A stretch of 5,280 nucleotides of DNA, taken from Phycisphaerales bacterium. Lineage in GTDB: Bacteria; Planctomycetota; Phycisphaerae; Sedimentisphaerales; Anaerohalosphaeraceae. Location: assembly GCA_003152975.1 (NCBI GenBank), contig PMBP01000441.1, positions 1 through 5,280 of the forward strand, given 5' to 3'. Shown here one piece after another: positions 1 to 5,280 of this stretch (position 1 is its first letter; each line of letters opens with the position of its first letter). Below the pieces are notes generated by a model that saw only the letters and a program-made list of their open reading frames with translations, did not search any database and was not told where the DNA came from. The translations under genes were made by a program, and so were the position numbers.

Positions 1-69
1 GTGGCATAGAGGCGATCCATTGAGCGGCGGCGGGAGAGGGTTCCATAACGGCGTTAGTTGGGAGAGTAT

Positions 70-540
70 ATGAAGTTGGGCGATATCGTCTGTTTTGACG
101 CGTTGGTGGCGGACCTGAAGGCCAAAACCCGGGACACGGCGATCGCCGAATTGGTTGCAGCTCTTGCCCAGTCGGGCAAACTGGGAAAGGCCGATGCGGC
201 GAAGATCAGCAAGGCGGTGGTGCAACGGGAACGGGAAGCCAGCACGGGAATCGGCAAGGGCGTGGCGGTGCCGCATGTCAAGCACGCCGACGTTCCGGAG
301 GTTGTGGCGGCCGTGGGCCGCTCGGCCAAGGGCGTGGATTTCTCGTCGCTGGACAAGCAGCCGGTCTTTACGGTGATTCTGCTCCTCAGTCCGGTCGGCA
401 ATGCGGACCGACATCTGCAGGCGATGGAGGCGATTTTCCATCACCTGCAAAAGGATGATTTCCGCCGGTTTATCCGGCAGGCCGCGACGACGGAAGCGAT
501 GAAAGAAGTCATCCTGGATGCCGAGCGATCGGGGACCTGA
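70..540 (+). CDS. PTS EIIA component, fructose/PtsN (EIIA-Ntr) family
   Basis: This 156-residue soluble protein is a phosphoacceptor of the PTS, expected to receive phosphate from HPr in the cytoplasm. The family signature is clear: residues 59-70 read TGIGKGVAVPHV, matching the PtsN/FruA-type motif that ends in the phosphorylated histidine, here His69 of the Pro-His pair. A later segment, LLLSPVGNADRHLQAME, matches the conserved second half of the fold. The length is that of a single-domain EIIA with no EIIB or EIIC fused. I chose ATG 70 because GGAG at 61-64 lies 5 bases upstream; a TTG at 58 sits on that ribosome-binding site, directly after an in-frame TAG. With HPr and EI downstream and no permease here, a regulatory role like that of PtsN is more likely than sugar uptake, but this is inference. 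A transport EIIA serving a distant permease remains possible. Confidence 0.9.
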   Translation: MKLGDIVCFDALVADLKAKTRDTAIAELVAALAQSGKLGKADAAKISKAVVQREREASTGIGKGVAVPHVKHADVPEVVAAVGRSAKGVDFSSLDKQPVFTVILLLSPVGNADRHLQAMEAIFHHLQKDDFRRFIRQAATTEAMKEVILDAERSGT

Positions 541-634
541 CCGGTTCCAAGCCCAGTCGAGATGGAGACGGGACCGGAACGAGGCATGGGAATCCATCGG
601 CCGGTCCCGCAAGCGATGAGGGAGAACGGATTTC
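541..634 (+). promoter_or_regulatory. EIIA-HPr intergenic leader with a GC-rich inverted repeat
   Basis: CGGGACCGG (569-577) and CCGGTCCCG (601-609) form a perfect 9-bp inverted repeat around a 23-base spacer. The spacer itself contains ATGG/CCAT (586-589 and 594-597) around a GAAT loop. The left arm can alternatively pair with CCGGTTCC at 541-548 as seven base pairs with one bulged T, so two exclusive folds are possible. No T-run follows, so this is not a standard intrinsic terminator. The stem ends 8 bases before the ribosome-binding site of the HPr gene (GAGGGAG, 618-624), so it could affect HPr translation or serve as an mRNA stability or processing element. The repeat is seen directly; its function is inferred. 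Chance pairing in GC-rich DNA is not excluded. Confidence 0.35.
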
Positions 635-952
635 TTGACCGAATCGGTTGTCGAAATTGAAGTTCAGATCCGAAATGAGGAAGGTCTGCATATGCGACCT
701 GCCATGTTGTTTGTCGATGTGGCGGGCCGCTACCATAGCGAGATCCGGGTCAGCCACGGCCCGAAGACCGTTGACGCCAAGAGCATCATGCAGATGACGA
801 TGCTGGCGGCGACCTGCGGAACGATGTTGAAAATCCAGGCCACGGGGGCCGATGCGCAGCAGGCGGCGGAGGCCCTGCGGGAGTTGGTTGAAGTGCAGAT
901 GTTCCATGAAACGCCGGCCAAGCAACAACCGCCGAGCGAGCCGAATACCTAA
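635..952 (+). CDS. HPr family phosphocarrier protein
   Basis: HPr is the small cytoplasmic carrier that takes phosphate from enzyme I and gives it to EIIA proteins. The 105-residue product shows the active-site motif GLHMRPA at 17-23, with phosphoacceptor His19 and the supporting Arg21. The second conserved region, VDAKSIMQMTML at 46-57, places Ser50 where the regulatory Ser46 of Gram-positive HPr lies, so control by HPr kinase/phosphorylase is plausible. After the normal ~85-90 residue fold there is a short polar tail (HETPAKQQPPSEPNT). The start is TTG at 635: an in-frame TGA at 617-619 leaves no other start codon before the essential first strand, and GAGGGAG (618-624) lies 10 bases upstream. 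The gene lies 9 bases ahead of enzyme I. It could be called ptsH or ptsO/NPr; the sequence alone does not decide. Confidence 0.93.
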   Translation: MTESVVEIEVQIRNEEGLHMRPAMLFVDVAGRYHSEIRVSHGPKTVDAKSIMQMTMLAATCGTMLKIQATGADAQQAAEALRELVEVQMFHETPAKQQPPSEPNT

Positions 953-956
953 GGGG
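951..956 (+). promoter_or_regulatory. Ribosome-binding site of enzyme I, overlapping the HPr stop codon
   Basis: AAGGGG shares its first two bases with the TAA stop codon of HPr (950-952) and lies 5 bases before ATG 962. A ribosome terminating on HPr would sit on this site, so translation of HPr and enzyme I is probably coupled. The site also decides the start: an upstream in-frame GTG at 956 falls inside it and is unlikely to be used. Confidence 0.7.
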
Positions 957-961
957 TGGGG

Positions 962-2695
962 ATGGAGATACGAAAAGGCATCGCGGTATCGCCGGGCGTA
1001 TCCATCGCCAGGGCTCTGGTCATCGATTCGCGCGAGCAGCGAATTCCGCGACGATCGATCCTGCCATCCCAACGGGCCAACGAAGTCGGTCGGGTTTCGG
1101 AGGCATTTCTGGGGGCGATCCAGGAACTGACCACGCTGCAATCGGGCACGAACATCGACCAGGACAATATTCGAGACATCTTCGCCGTCCATCTTCGGTT
1201 TTTGCAGGATGCCAGTTTTCGCAGGCGGATCACGGATTTCATCGAGAAAGAACTGACGACCGCCGAATACGCCGTCTCGACGATCCTTCGGGAAATCGCC
1301 TCGCACTTTGCGGGGATCGACGATCCGTATATCAGCGAGCGGGCGGCGGACATTTTCGACATTGAAAAACGGCTTTTGCAGAAATTGGTGGGCAAGGCCC
1401 GGGATATGATGGACCCCCTGGGCGAGGAGGTGATCGTCATCGCCAACGATCTGACGCCGACGCAGACGGCGGGCTTTAGCAAGACCCAGGTAAGGGGATT
1501 CGCGACGGAGAAGGGGGGACGAACCAGCCACACGGCGATCATTGCACGGACGCTGGGTATTCCGGCGGTGGTGGCGCTGGGTGACATTACCGGATCGGTA
1601 TCGGCCGACAGTCGGATCATTATCGACGGCAACCGCGGCGTGATCGTGATCGATCCGAGCGAGGACACGATCCAGGAATACCGGGAGTATGCCCAGAATC
1701 TGCGGCGGCTGGGCCTGAAACTGGATTCGCTGAGGGACAAGCCGGCGGCCACGCGGGATGGGGTGGCGGTGACCTTGCTGGGGAATGTGGAATTCCCGGA
1801 CGAGGCGAAGATGGTCAAGGAGAAGGGCGGCCAGGGGATCGGGTTGTACCGGACGGAGTTCTTGTATCTGTACAGCGGGACCGAGCCGACGGAGGAAGAT
1901 CACTACCAGGCGTATGCCGAGACGGTTCGCTCGTTCGAGGGCAAACCGGTGGTGATCCGGACGATGGACCTGGGGGCCGACAAGGTGCCGCACGGCCACA
2001 AGCTGCATGAGGCCAACCCGGTGCTGGGTTTGCGGTCGATCCGGTATTGCCTGCAGAACCTGCCGCTGTTTAAGACGCAGCTTCGGGGCCTGTTGCGGGC
2101 GTCGGTGCTGGGGGATATCCGGATCATGTTCCCGCTGATCGGCAACCTGCAGGAGCTGCGGCAGGCGAAGATGATCCTGCGGGATGTGATGGAAGACCTG
2201 GACGAGTACGCGATTCCGTACAATCCGCTGGTGCCGGTGGGGATCATGATCGAGACGCCCAGCGCGGCGCTGACGGCGTCGATGCTGGCGGGGGACTGCG
2301 ACTTTTTCAGCATCGGAACCAACGACCTGATCCAGTACACGCTGGCGGTGGACCGGGCCAACGAGCATGTCTCGACGATGTTCACGGCGGCCGACCCGGC
2401 GGTGCTGGGGCTGATCCGCAGCGTGATCCACGACGCGCACAAGGCCAAAATCGGCTTGAGCGTATGCGGCGAGGTGGCGTCGGAGCCGGAGTTCATCATG
2501 CTGCTGCTGGGGATGGGCGTGCGGACGCTGTCGCTGGCGCCGCCGATGATTCCCGAGGTCAAGCAGATCATCCGGTCGGTGACCATCGAGGAATGTAATT
2601 TCCTGGCGCGGAAGGTCGGGGCGATGGATTCGCAGCGGCAAATCAAAAACTACATCCGCGACGCGGCGATGAAGATCATGCCGGAAGCGTTTTGA
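962..2695 (+). CDS. ptsI: PTS enzyme I (phosphoenolpyruvate-protein phosphotransferase)
   Basis: Enzyme I autophosphorylates with PEP and transfers the phosphate to HPr, the first step of the PTS relay. The protein has 577 residues, almost the length of E. coli EI (575). In order it has the N-terminal HPr-binding helical region (about 5-145), the swivelling phosphohistidine domain with GGRTSHTAIIAR (185-196) and active His190, and the PEP-binding barrel (about 255-540). Key barrel residues are present: Arg297 in GLYRTEF, Arg333 in VIRTMDLGADK, Glu432 in MIETP, Asn454 and Asp455 in IGTNDLIQYT, Arg465 in AVDRAN and the catalytic Cys502 in VCGEVA (numbers may be off by one). No GAF domain precedes it, so it is PtsI-like in architecture rather than PtsP. 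ATG 962 was chosen over GTG 956 because of the AAGGGG site. All catalytic elements are intact, so it should be active. Confidence 0.96.
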   Translation: MEIRKGIAVSPGVSIARALVIDSREQRIPRRSILPSQRANEVGRVSEAFLGAIQELTTLQSGTNIDQDNIRDIFAVHLRFLQDASFRRRITDFIEKELTTAEYAVSTILREIASHFAGIDDPYISERAADIFDIEKRLLQKLVGKARDMMDPLGEEVIVIANDLTPTQTAGFSKTQVRGFATEKGGRTSHTAIIARTLGIPAVVALGDITGSVSADSRIIIDGNRGVIVIDPSEDTIQEYREYAQNLRRLGLKLDSLRDKPAATRDGVAVTLLGNVEFPDEAKMVKEKGGQGIGLYRTEFLYLYSGTEPTEEDHYQAYAETVRSFEGKPVVIRTMDLGADKVPHGHKLHEANPVLGLRSIRYCLQNLPLFKTQLRGLLRASVLGDIRIMFPLIGNLQELRQAKMILRDVMEDLDEYAIPYNPLVPVGIMIETPSAALTASMLAGDCDFFSIGTNDLIQYTLAVDRANEHVSTMFTAADPAVLGLIRSVIHDAHKAKIGLSVCGEVASEPEFIMLLLGMGVRTLSLAPPMIPEVKQIIRSVTIEECNFLARKVGAMDSQRQIKNYIRDAAMKIMPEAF

Positions 2696-2720
2696 GATCG
2701 AGGAATGAGGACAGAGCTAA

Positions 2721-3386
2721 ATGGTTGATATTGCAACTCGCCAATTGATTCTTACTTTCCGGATCGAGGGGAACCTGTGTTACCTCTCGCACCACGAAAC
2801 CGTGTCGATGTTGCAGCGGGCGCTGATTCGGGCGGGGGTACGGCTGATCTATTCGCAGGGGTTCAACCCGCGGCCGCGGCTGTCGCTTCCCCTGCCTCGG
2901 GCGGTGGGCGTGCGGTCGGATTGCGAGATGTTGTGCGCGCTGGTGGAGGCCGGCGACGACACGGCCGAATTGATTCGCCCCCGGCTGGAAGGGCAGCTTC
3001 CGGAGGGTTGCACGATTCGGGAGATCCGGCTGACGGACACCAAGGCCTCGTTTCAGCCGGTGGCGGCGACCTATCGGATTTCGGTTTCGGACCTCTCGGC
3101 CGATTTCTCGATCCAGCAGGCCATGTCCCGGCTGCGCGAGGATCTGGCCGAGCATCGGCCGGTGGAGGTACAGCGATCGACCGGCGGATCAGGGCCGTCG
3201 CGGATTCTGGATGTCGGGCCGTATCTGTCAACGATCGAACAGGGTTCCGATTGGGTGAGTTGCCGGTGCCGGATCACGCCGCAGGGATCGGTCCGGATCG
3301 AAGAGCTGCTGGGTGTGCTGAAGATCGATCCGGCGCGGGTATCGGAGCCGGTTCGCAGGGAGTCGGTGGAGTGGGAGCAGAGGTAA
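2721..3386 (+). CDS. TIGR03936/DUF2344 family radical SAM-linked protein, function unknown
   Basis: This 221-residue protein matches the DUF2344 family, usually encoded beside, or fused to, a B12-binding radical SAM protein of TIGR03960 type. Recognisable parts are the opening strand LILTFRIEGNLCYLSHHETV (9-28), helix MLQRALIRAGV (30-40) and the hallmark YSQGFNPRPRLSLPLPRAVG (44-63), followed by a weakly conserved half with LPEGCTIREI (93-102). There is no signal peptide, membrane segment or CxxxCxxC cluster, so it is not itself a radical SAM enzyme. ATG 2721 follows GAGG (2707-2710) at 10 bases. It lies 25 bases after enzyme I and 47 bases before the RNase E/G gene; the DUF2344-RNase E/G adjacency is common in bacteria, whereas a PTS operon upstream is not what I expect. 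The biochemical role is not established, though a link to RNA or ribosome metabolism is suggested by its neighbour. Confidence 0.85.
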   Translation: MVDIATRQLILTFRIEGNLCYLSHHETVSMLQRALIRAGVRLIYSQGFNPRPRLSLPLPRAVGVRSDCEMLCALVEAGDDTAELIRPRLEGQLPEGCTIREIRLTDTKASFQPVAATYRISVSDLSADFSIQQAMSRLREDLAEHRPVEVQRSTGGSGPSRILDVGPYLSTIEQGSDWVSCRCRITPQGSVRIEELLGVLKIDPARVSEPVRRESVEWEQR

Positions 3387-3433
3387 GGTTGTTTCGTGTC
3401 GTTTCATGTTAAACAGGAGTGAAAATAGTTTAT
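3387..3433 (+). promoter_or_regulatory. AT-richer leader of the RNase E/G gene
   Basis: This 47-base gap is visibly richer in A and T than its surroundings. It contains the near-direct repeat GTTTCGTG (3391-3398) and GTTTCATG (3401-3408), spaced 10 bases apart, and the small palindrome TGTTAAACA (3407-3415). The only good ribosome-binding site is AGGAG at 3415-3419, which is 14 bases from ATG 3434, an unusually long spacing. RNase E of E. coli autoregulates through its leader, so a similar role can be imagined, but nothing here proves it. I cannot identify a promoter with confidence. Confidence 0.3.
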
Positions 3434-4957
3434 ATGTCAAAAGAGATGTTGATCAATATTTCCCAGGGGCAGGAATGCCGCATCGCGGTTGTGGATGCCG
3501 GCAGCCTCGAGGAATTGTATATCGAGCGGTCCAGTCTGGTCAGCCATGTCGGGAACATGTACAAGGCCCGCGTGGTGAATGTCGAGCCGGCGATTCAGGC
3601 GGCGTTTGTCGATTTCGGCACGCAGCGAAACGGGTTTCTGCATATCAGCGACCTGCACCCGCGGTATTTCCAGAAAGAGCGGGTGTCCGTGGAAAAAATC
3701 GGGCGGCGCAAGGCCCTCAGCCAGCGCCCGCACATTCAAAAGAGTCTCAAGAAGGGCCAGGAGATCCTGGTGCAGGTCACCAAGGAGGGCATCAACACCA
3801 AAGGCCCGACGCTGACGACCTACATCTCGCTGCCGGGCCGGTATATTGTCCTGATGCCGTGGATGGACCGGGTGGGGGTGTCGCAGAAGATCGAGGAAGA
3901 GGCCGAGCGCAAGCGCCTCCGGGAAACGGTCGAACAGATGGAACTGCCCAAAGACGCCGGGCTGATTATCCGCACGGCCGCGCAGGGCGCAACCAAGCGG
4001 GATCTGCAAAACGACCTGGCCTATCTGAGCCGACTGTGGAGCTCGATCCAGAAACGGATCGATTCTTCGTCGGCGCCGGCGGAGGTGTATCAGGAATCGG
4101 ATCTGGTGATTCGGACGGTGCGGGATATTTTCAGCAGCGACATTTCCAAGGTGACCTGTGATCACGAGCCGGTGACGCGACAGATCCGGGATTTTCTGGG
4201 GATCGTCCAGCCGCGGCTGAAGGGCCGGGTGATCCTGTACGAAGGGCAGACGCCGTTGTTTCACAAGTTCGGCATCGAGAAGGAGATCAACAAGATCCGC
4301 TCCAGCCGCGTGGAACTCAAGAGCGGCGGGTCCGTGATCATCGAGCCGACCGAAGCGATGGTGGCCATCGATGTCAACAGCGGCAAGTATCGCAAACCCG
4401 ACAACGCCGAGCAGACGGCGCTGAAAATCAACCAAGAGGCGGCGCAGGAGATCGTACGGCAGCTTCGGCTGCGGGACCTGGGCGGTCTGATCGTCTGCGA
4501 TTTCATCGACATGCGGGACTCGAAGAACCGGCGAGAGGTGGAAAAGGTGTTCCGCGAGGCCCTCAAGAAAGACCGGGCCCGTTCGAGGGCGCTGCGGATG
4601 AGCGCGTTCGGACTGATCGAGCTGACGCGACAGCGGATGCGTCCGTCGTTGCAGTCGAGCACCTCGGATAAATGCCCGCATTGCGGGGGAACGGGCTCGA
4701 TCAAGAGCGCCGAGTCGCAGTCGATCGAGCTGGTGCGGCTGCTGGAAACGGCCCTGGCGAAAAAAGAAGTCCGACGGGCCGAGCTGCGGGTTGCGCCGTC
4801 CGTGGCCGAGTTTCTGCTGAATGATAATCGGGCCATACTGACTCGAATGGAAAGCGAAGCGGATAAGGCGATCGGGGTCCGTGCCGATCCAACCCAGCCC
4901 CTCGAAGGACATGAGTTGAAGTGTTTTGACGAGCGGGGAAGCGAAGTGCGGTTGTGA
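3434..4957 (+). CDS. rng: Rne/Rng family endoribonuclease (RNase G-like)
   Basis: This cytoplasmic endoribonuclease would cut single-stranded RNA in mRNA turnover and rRNA/tRNA maturation. The 507-residue protein carries an S1-type domain (about 36-130, with AAFVDFGTQRNGFLHISDL at 56-74) embedded in the RNase E/G core. Arg180 and Thr181 in GLIIRTAAQG match the 5'-monophosphate sensor of E. coli RNase E. AIDVNSGKYR gives Asp313 and Asn315, and GGLIVCDFIDM gives Asp356, the metal-binding catalytic residues equivalent to RNase E Asp303 and Asp346. CPHC at 414-417 is the zinc-link. A short final domain ends the protein with no long disordered tail, so there is no degradosome scaffold and the size is that of RNase G. 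The start is uncertain: MSKEMLIN from ATG 3434 fits the family's usual N terminus, but AGGAG lies 14 bases away; GTG 3419 overlaps that site and would add five residues. Confidence 0.95.
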   Translation: MSKEMLINISQGQECRIAVVDAGSLEELYIERSSLVSHVGNMYKARVVNVEPAIQAAFVDFGTQRNGFLHISDLHPRYFQKERVSVEKIGRRKALSQRPHIQKSLKKGQEILVQVTKEGINTKGPTLTTYISLPGRYIVLMPWMDRVGVSQKIEEEAERKRLRETVEQMELPKDAGLIIRTAAQGATKRDLQNDLAYLSRLWSSIQKRIDSSSAPAEVYQESDLVIRTVRDIFSSDISKVTCDHEPVTRQIRDFLGIVQPRLKGRVILYEGQTPLFHKFGIEKEINKIRSSRVELKSGGSVIIEPTEAMVAIDVNSGKYRKPDNAEQTALKINQEAAQEIVRQLRLRDLGGLIVCDFIDMRDSKNRREVEKVFREALKKDRARSRALRMSAFGLIELTRQRMRPSLQSSTSDKCPHCGGTGSIKSAESQSIELVRLLETALAKKEVRRAELRVAPSVAEFLLNDNRAILTRMESEADKAIGVRADPTQPLEGHELKCFDERGSEVRL

Positions 4958-5025
4958 GACAGGGAACGATCCGATTCGCGTTGGTTTTTTCCTTTTCGCC
5001 TTGGGCCTGATCGGAGTGATCCGCC

Positions 5026-5280
5026 ATGAAGCTTGACCTGGAATTTGCGCGGGATGTGATTCGCAACGAGGCGGCGGGGGTTCTGTCGCTGCTGGATCGG
5101 GTCGATGTTTCGTTTCTGTCCGCGGCGCAAATGATCTTTGAGAATCCCGGATCGGTGATTGTGACTGGGATGGGCAAGGCCGGAATCGTGGGACGGAAGA
5201 TCAGCGCGACGCTGGCCTCGACGGGCACGCCGAGCCATTTTCTGCATCCGGTGGAGGCCGTTCACGGCGATCTCGGACGG
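5026..5280 (+). CDS. kdsD: KpsF/GutQ/KdsD family arabinose-5-phosphate isomerase, N-terminal part
   Basis: The enzyme interconverts ribulose-5-phosphate and arabinose-5-phosphate, the first committed supply step for KDO in lipopolysaccharide. Only the first 85 codons are in the window and the frame runs open off its end. They form the start of a SIS sugar-isomerase domain: VTGMGKAGIVGRKISATLAS (46-65), then TGTPSHFLHPVEAVHGDLG (66-84). Lys51 and His80 keep the 29-residue spacing of the catalytic Lys59 and His88 of E. coli KdsD. A full gene would normally add the rest of the SIS domain and a pair of CBS domains, which cannot be checked here. ATG 5026 has GGAG at 5013-5016, 9 bases upstream. 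It follows the ribonuclease gene by 68 bases without a convincing terminator. The paralogues GutQ and KpsF share the motifs, so the symbol is the best guess. Confidence 0.9.
   Translation, partial: MKLDLEFARDVIRNEAAGVLSLLDRVDVSFLSAAQMIFENPGSVIVTGMGKAGIVGRKISATLASTGTPSHFLHPVEAVHGDLGR

Noticed and set aside
1..69. Possible C-terminal end of an upstream gene, or a sigma-54 promoter (TGGCAT at 2-7)
   Set aside because: Stops occur at 7-9, 21-23 and 71-73 in the three frames, but none of the short tails is recognisable. The sigma-54 -12 GC is not at the right spacing and TTGC is absent.
635..640. TTGACC resembling a sigma-70 -35 box
   Set aside because: It is the start of the HPr coding sequence and no -10-like hexamer lies 16-18 bases downstream.
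509..2641. A 710-codon open frame on the minus strand opposite HPr and enzyme I
   Set aside because: Its translation is dominated by Arg, His, Pro and Gln with no recognisable domain, and it mirrors two genes with perfect family motifs. It is an artefact of GC-rich codon use on the + strand.
2705..2728. Seven-codon open frame (MRTELNG) overlapping the start of the DUF2344 gene
   Set aside because: A GAGG lies only one base before its ATG, so it has no usable ribosome-binding site; it is too short to judge.
3437..4912. A 491-codon minus-strand open frame opposite the ribonuclease gene
   Set aside because: Low-complexity Arg/His/Leu/Pro-rich translation, fully opposite an RNase E/G gene with intact catalytic motifs; a shadow frame.
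4958..5025. Candidate terminator between the ribonuclease gene and kdsD (T-run at 4985-4990)
   Set aside because: The only stem before the T-run is about four base pairs (AACG/CGTT), too weak for a convincing intrinsic terminator. A GATC/GATC mini-stem around the kdsD ribosome-binding site (5009-5021) is likewise only four pairs and probably chance.

Overview
The window is one densely packed, GC-rich stretch in which every supportable gene lies on the + strand. In order it holds a PTS EIIA protein of the fructose/PtsN family (70-540), an HPr phosphocarrier (635-952), PTS enzyme I (962-2695), a TIGR03936/DUF2344 'radical SAM-linked' protein (2721-3386), an RNase E/G family endoribonuclease (3434-4957) and the first 85 codons of a KdsD/KpsF-type arabinose-5-phosphate isomerase (5026 to the window end). 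The gaps are 94, 9, 25, 47 and 68 bases. No convincing terminator or promoter is visible between them, so they read as one operon or two overlapping transcription units.

The organism is probably a Gram-negative-type bacterium that makes KDO-containing lipopolysaccharide, because of the KdsD homologue. The HPr keeps the regulatory serine region associated with HPr kinase/phosphorylase. The GC-rich codon use and the combination of a PTS phosphorelay, DUF2344-RNase G pair and KdsD would fit Planctomycetota or a related deep-branching phylum. That taxonomic guess is from general familiarity and is not proven by the sequence.

Positions 70-2695 encode a complete soluble phosphorelay: EI takes phosphate from PEP on His190, passes it to HPr His19, and HPr can pass it to EIIA His69. 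No EIIB or EIIC permease is present here, so the relay is more likely regulatory than a sugar transporter, although a permease could be encoded elsewhere. Positions 2721-4957 carry the widespread pairing of DUF2344 with RNase E/G, but the usual B12-binding radical SAM partner is not next to it. Position 5026 onward starts envelope (KDO) metabolism. The closeness of PtsN/HPr-like genes to kdsD recalls the E. coli kdsD-kdsC-lpt-rpoN-hpf-ptsN-rapZ-ptsO locus.

Bases 1-69 contain no recognisable gene end. The main non-coding points of interest are a 9-bp perfect inverted repeat, with a competing upstream pairing, in the EIIA-HPr gap, and an AT-richer leader before the ribonuclease gene. I see no RNA genes, CRISPR arrays, insertion sequences or attachment sites. 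I found no clearly novel multi-gene system; the most open question is the DUF2344 protein.
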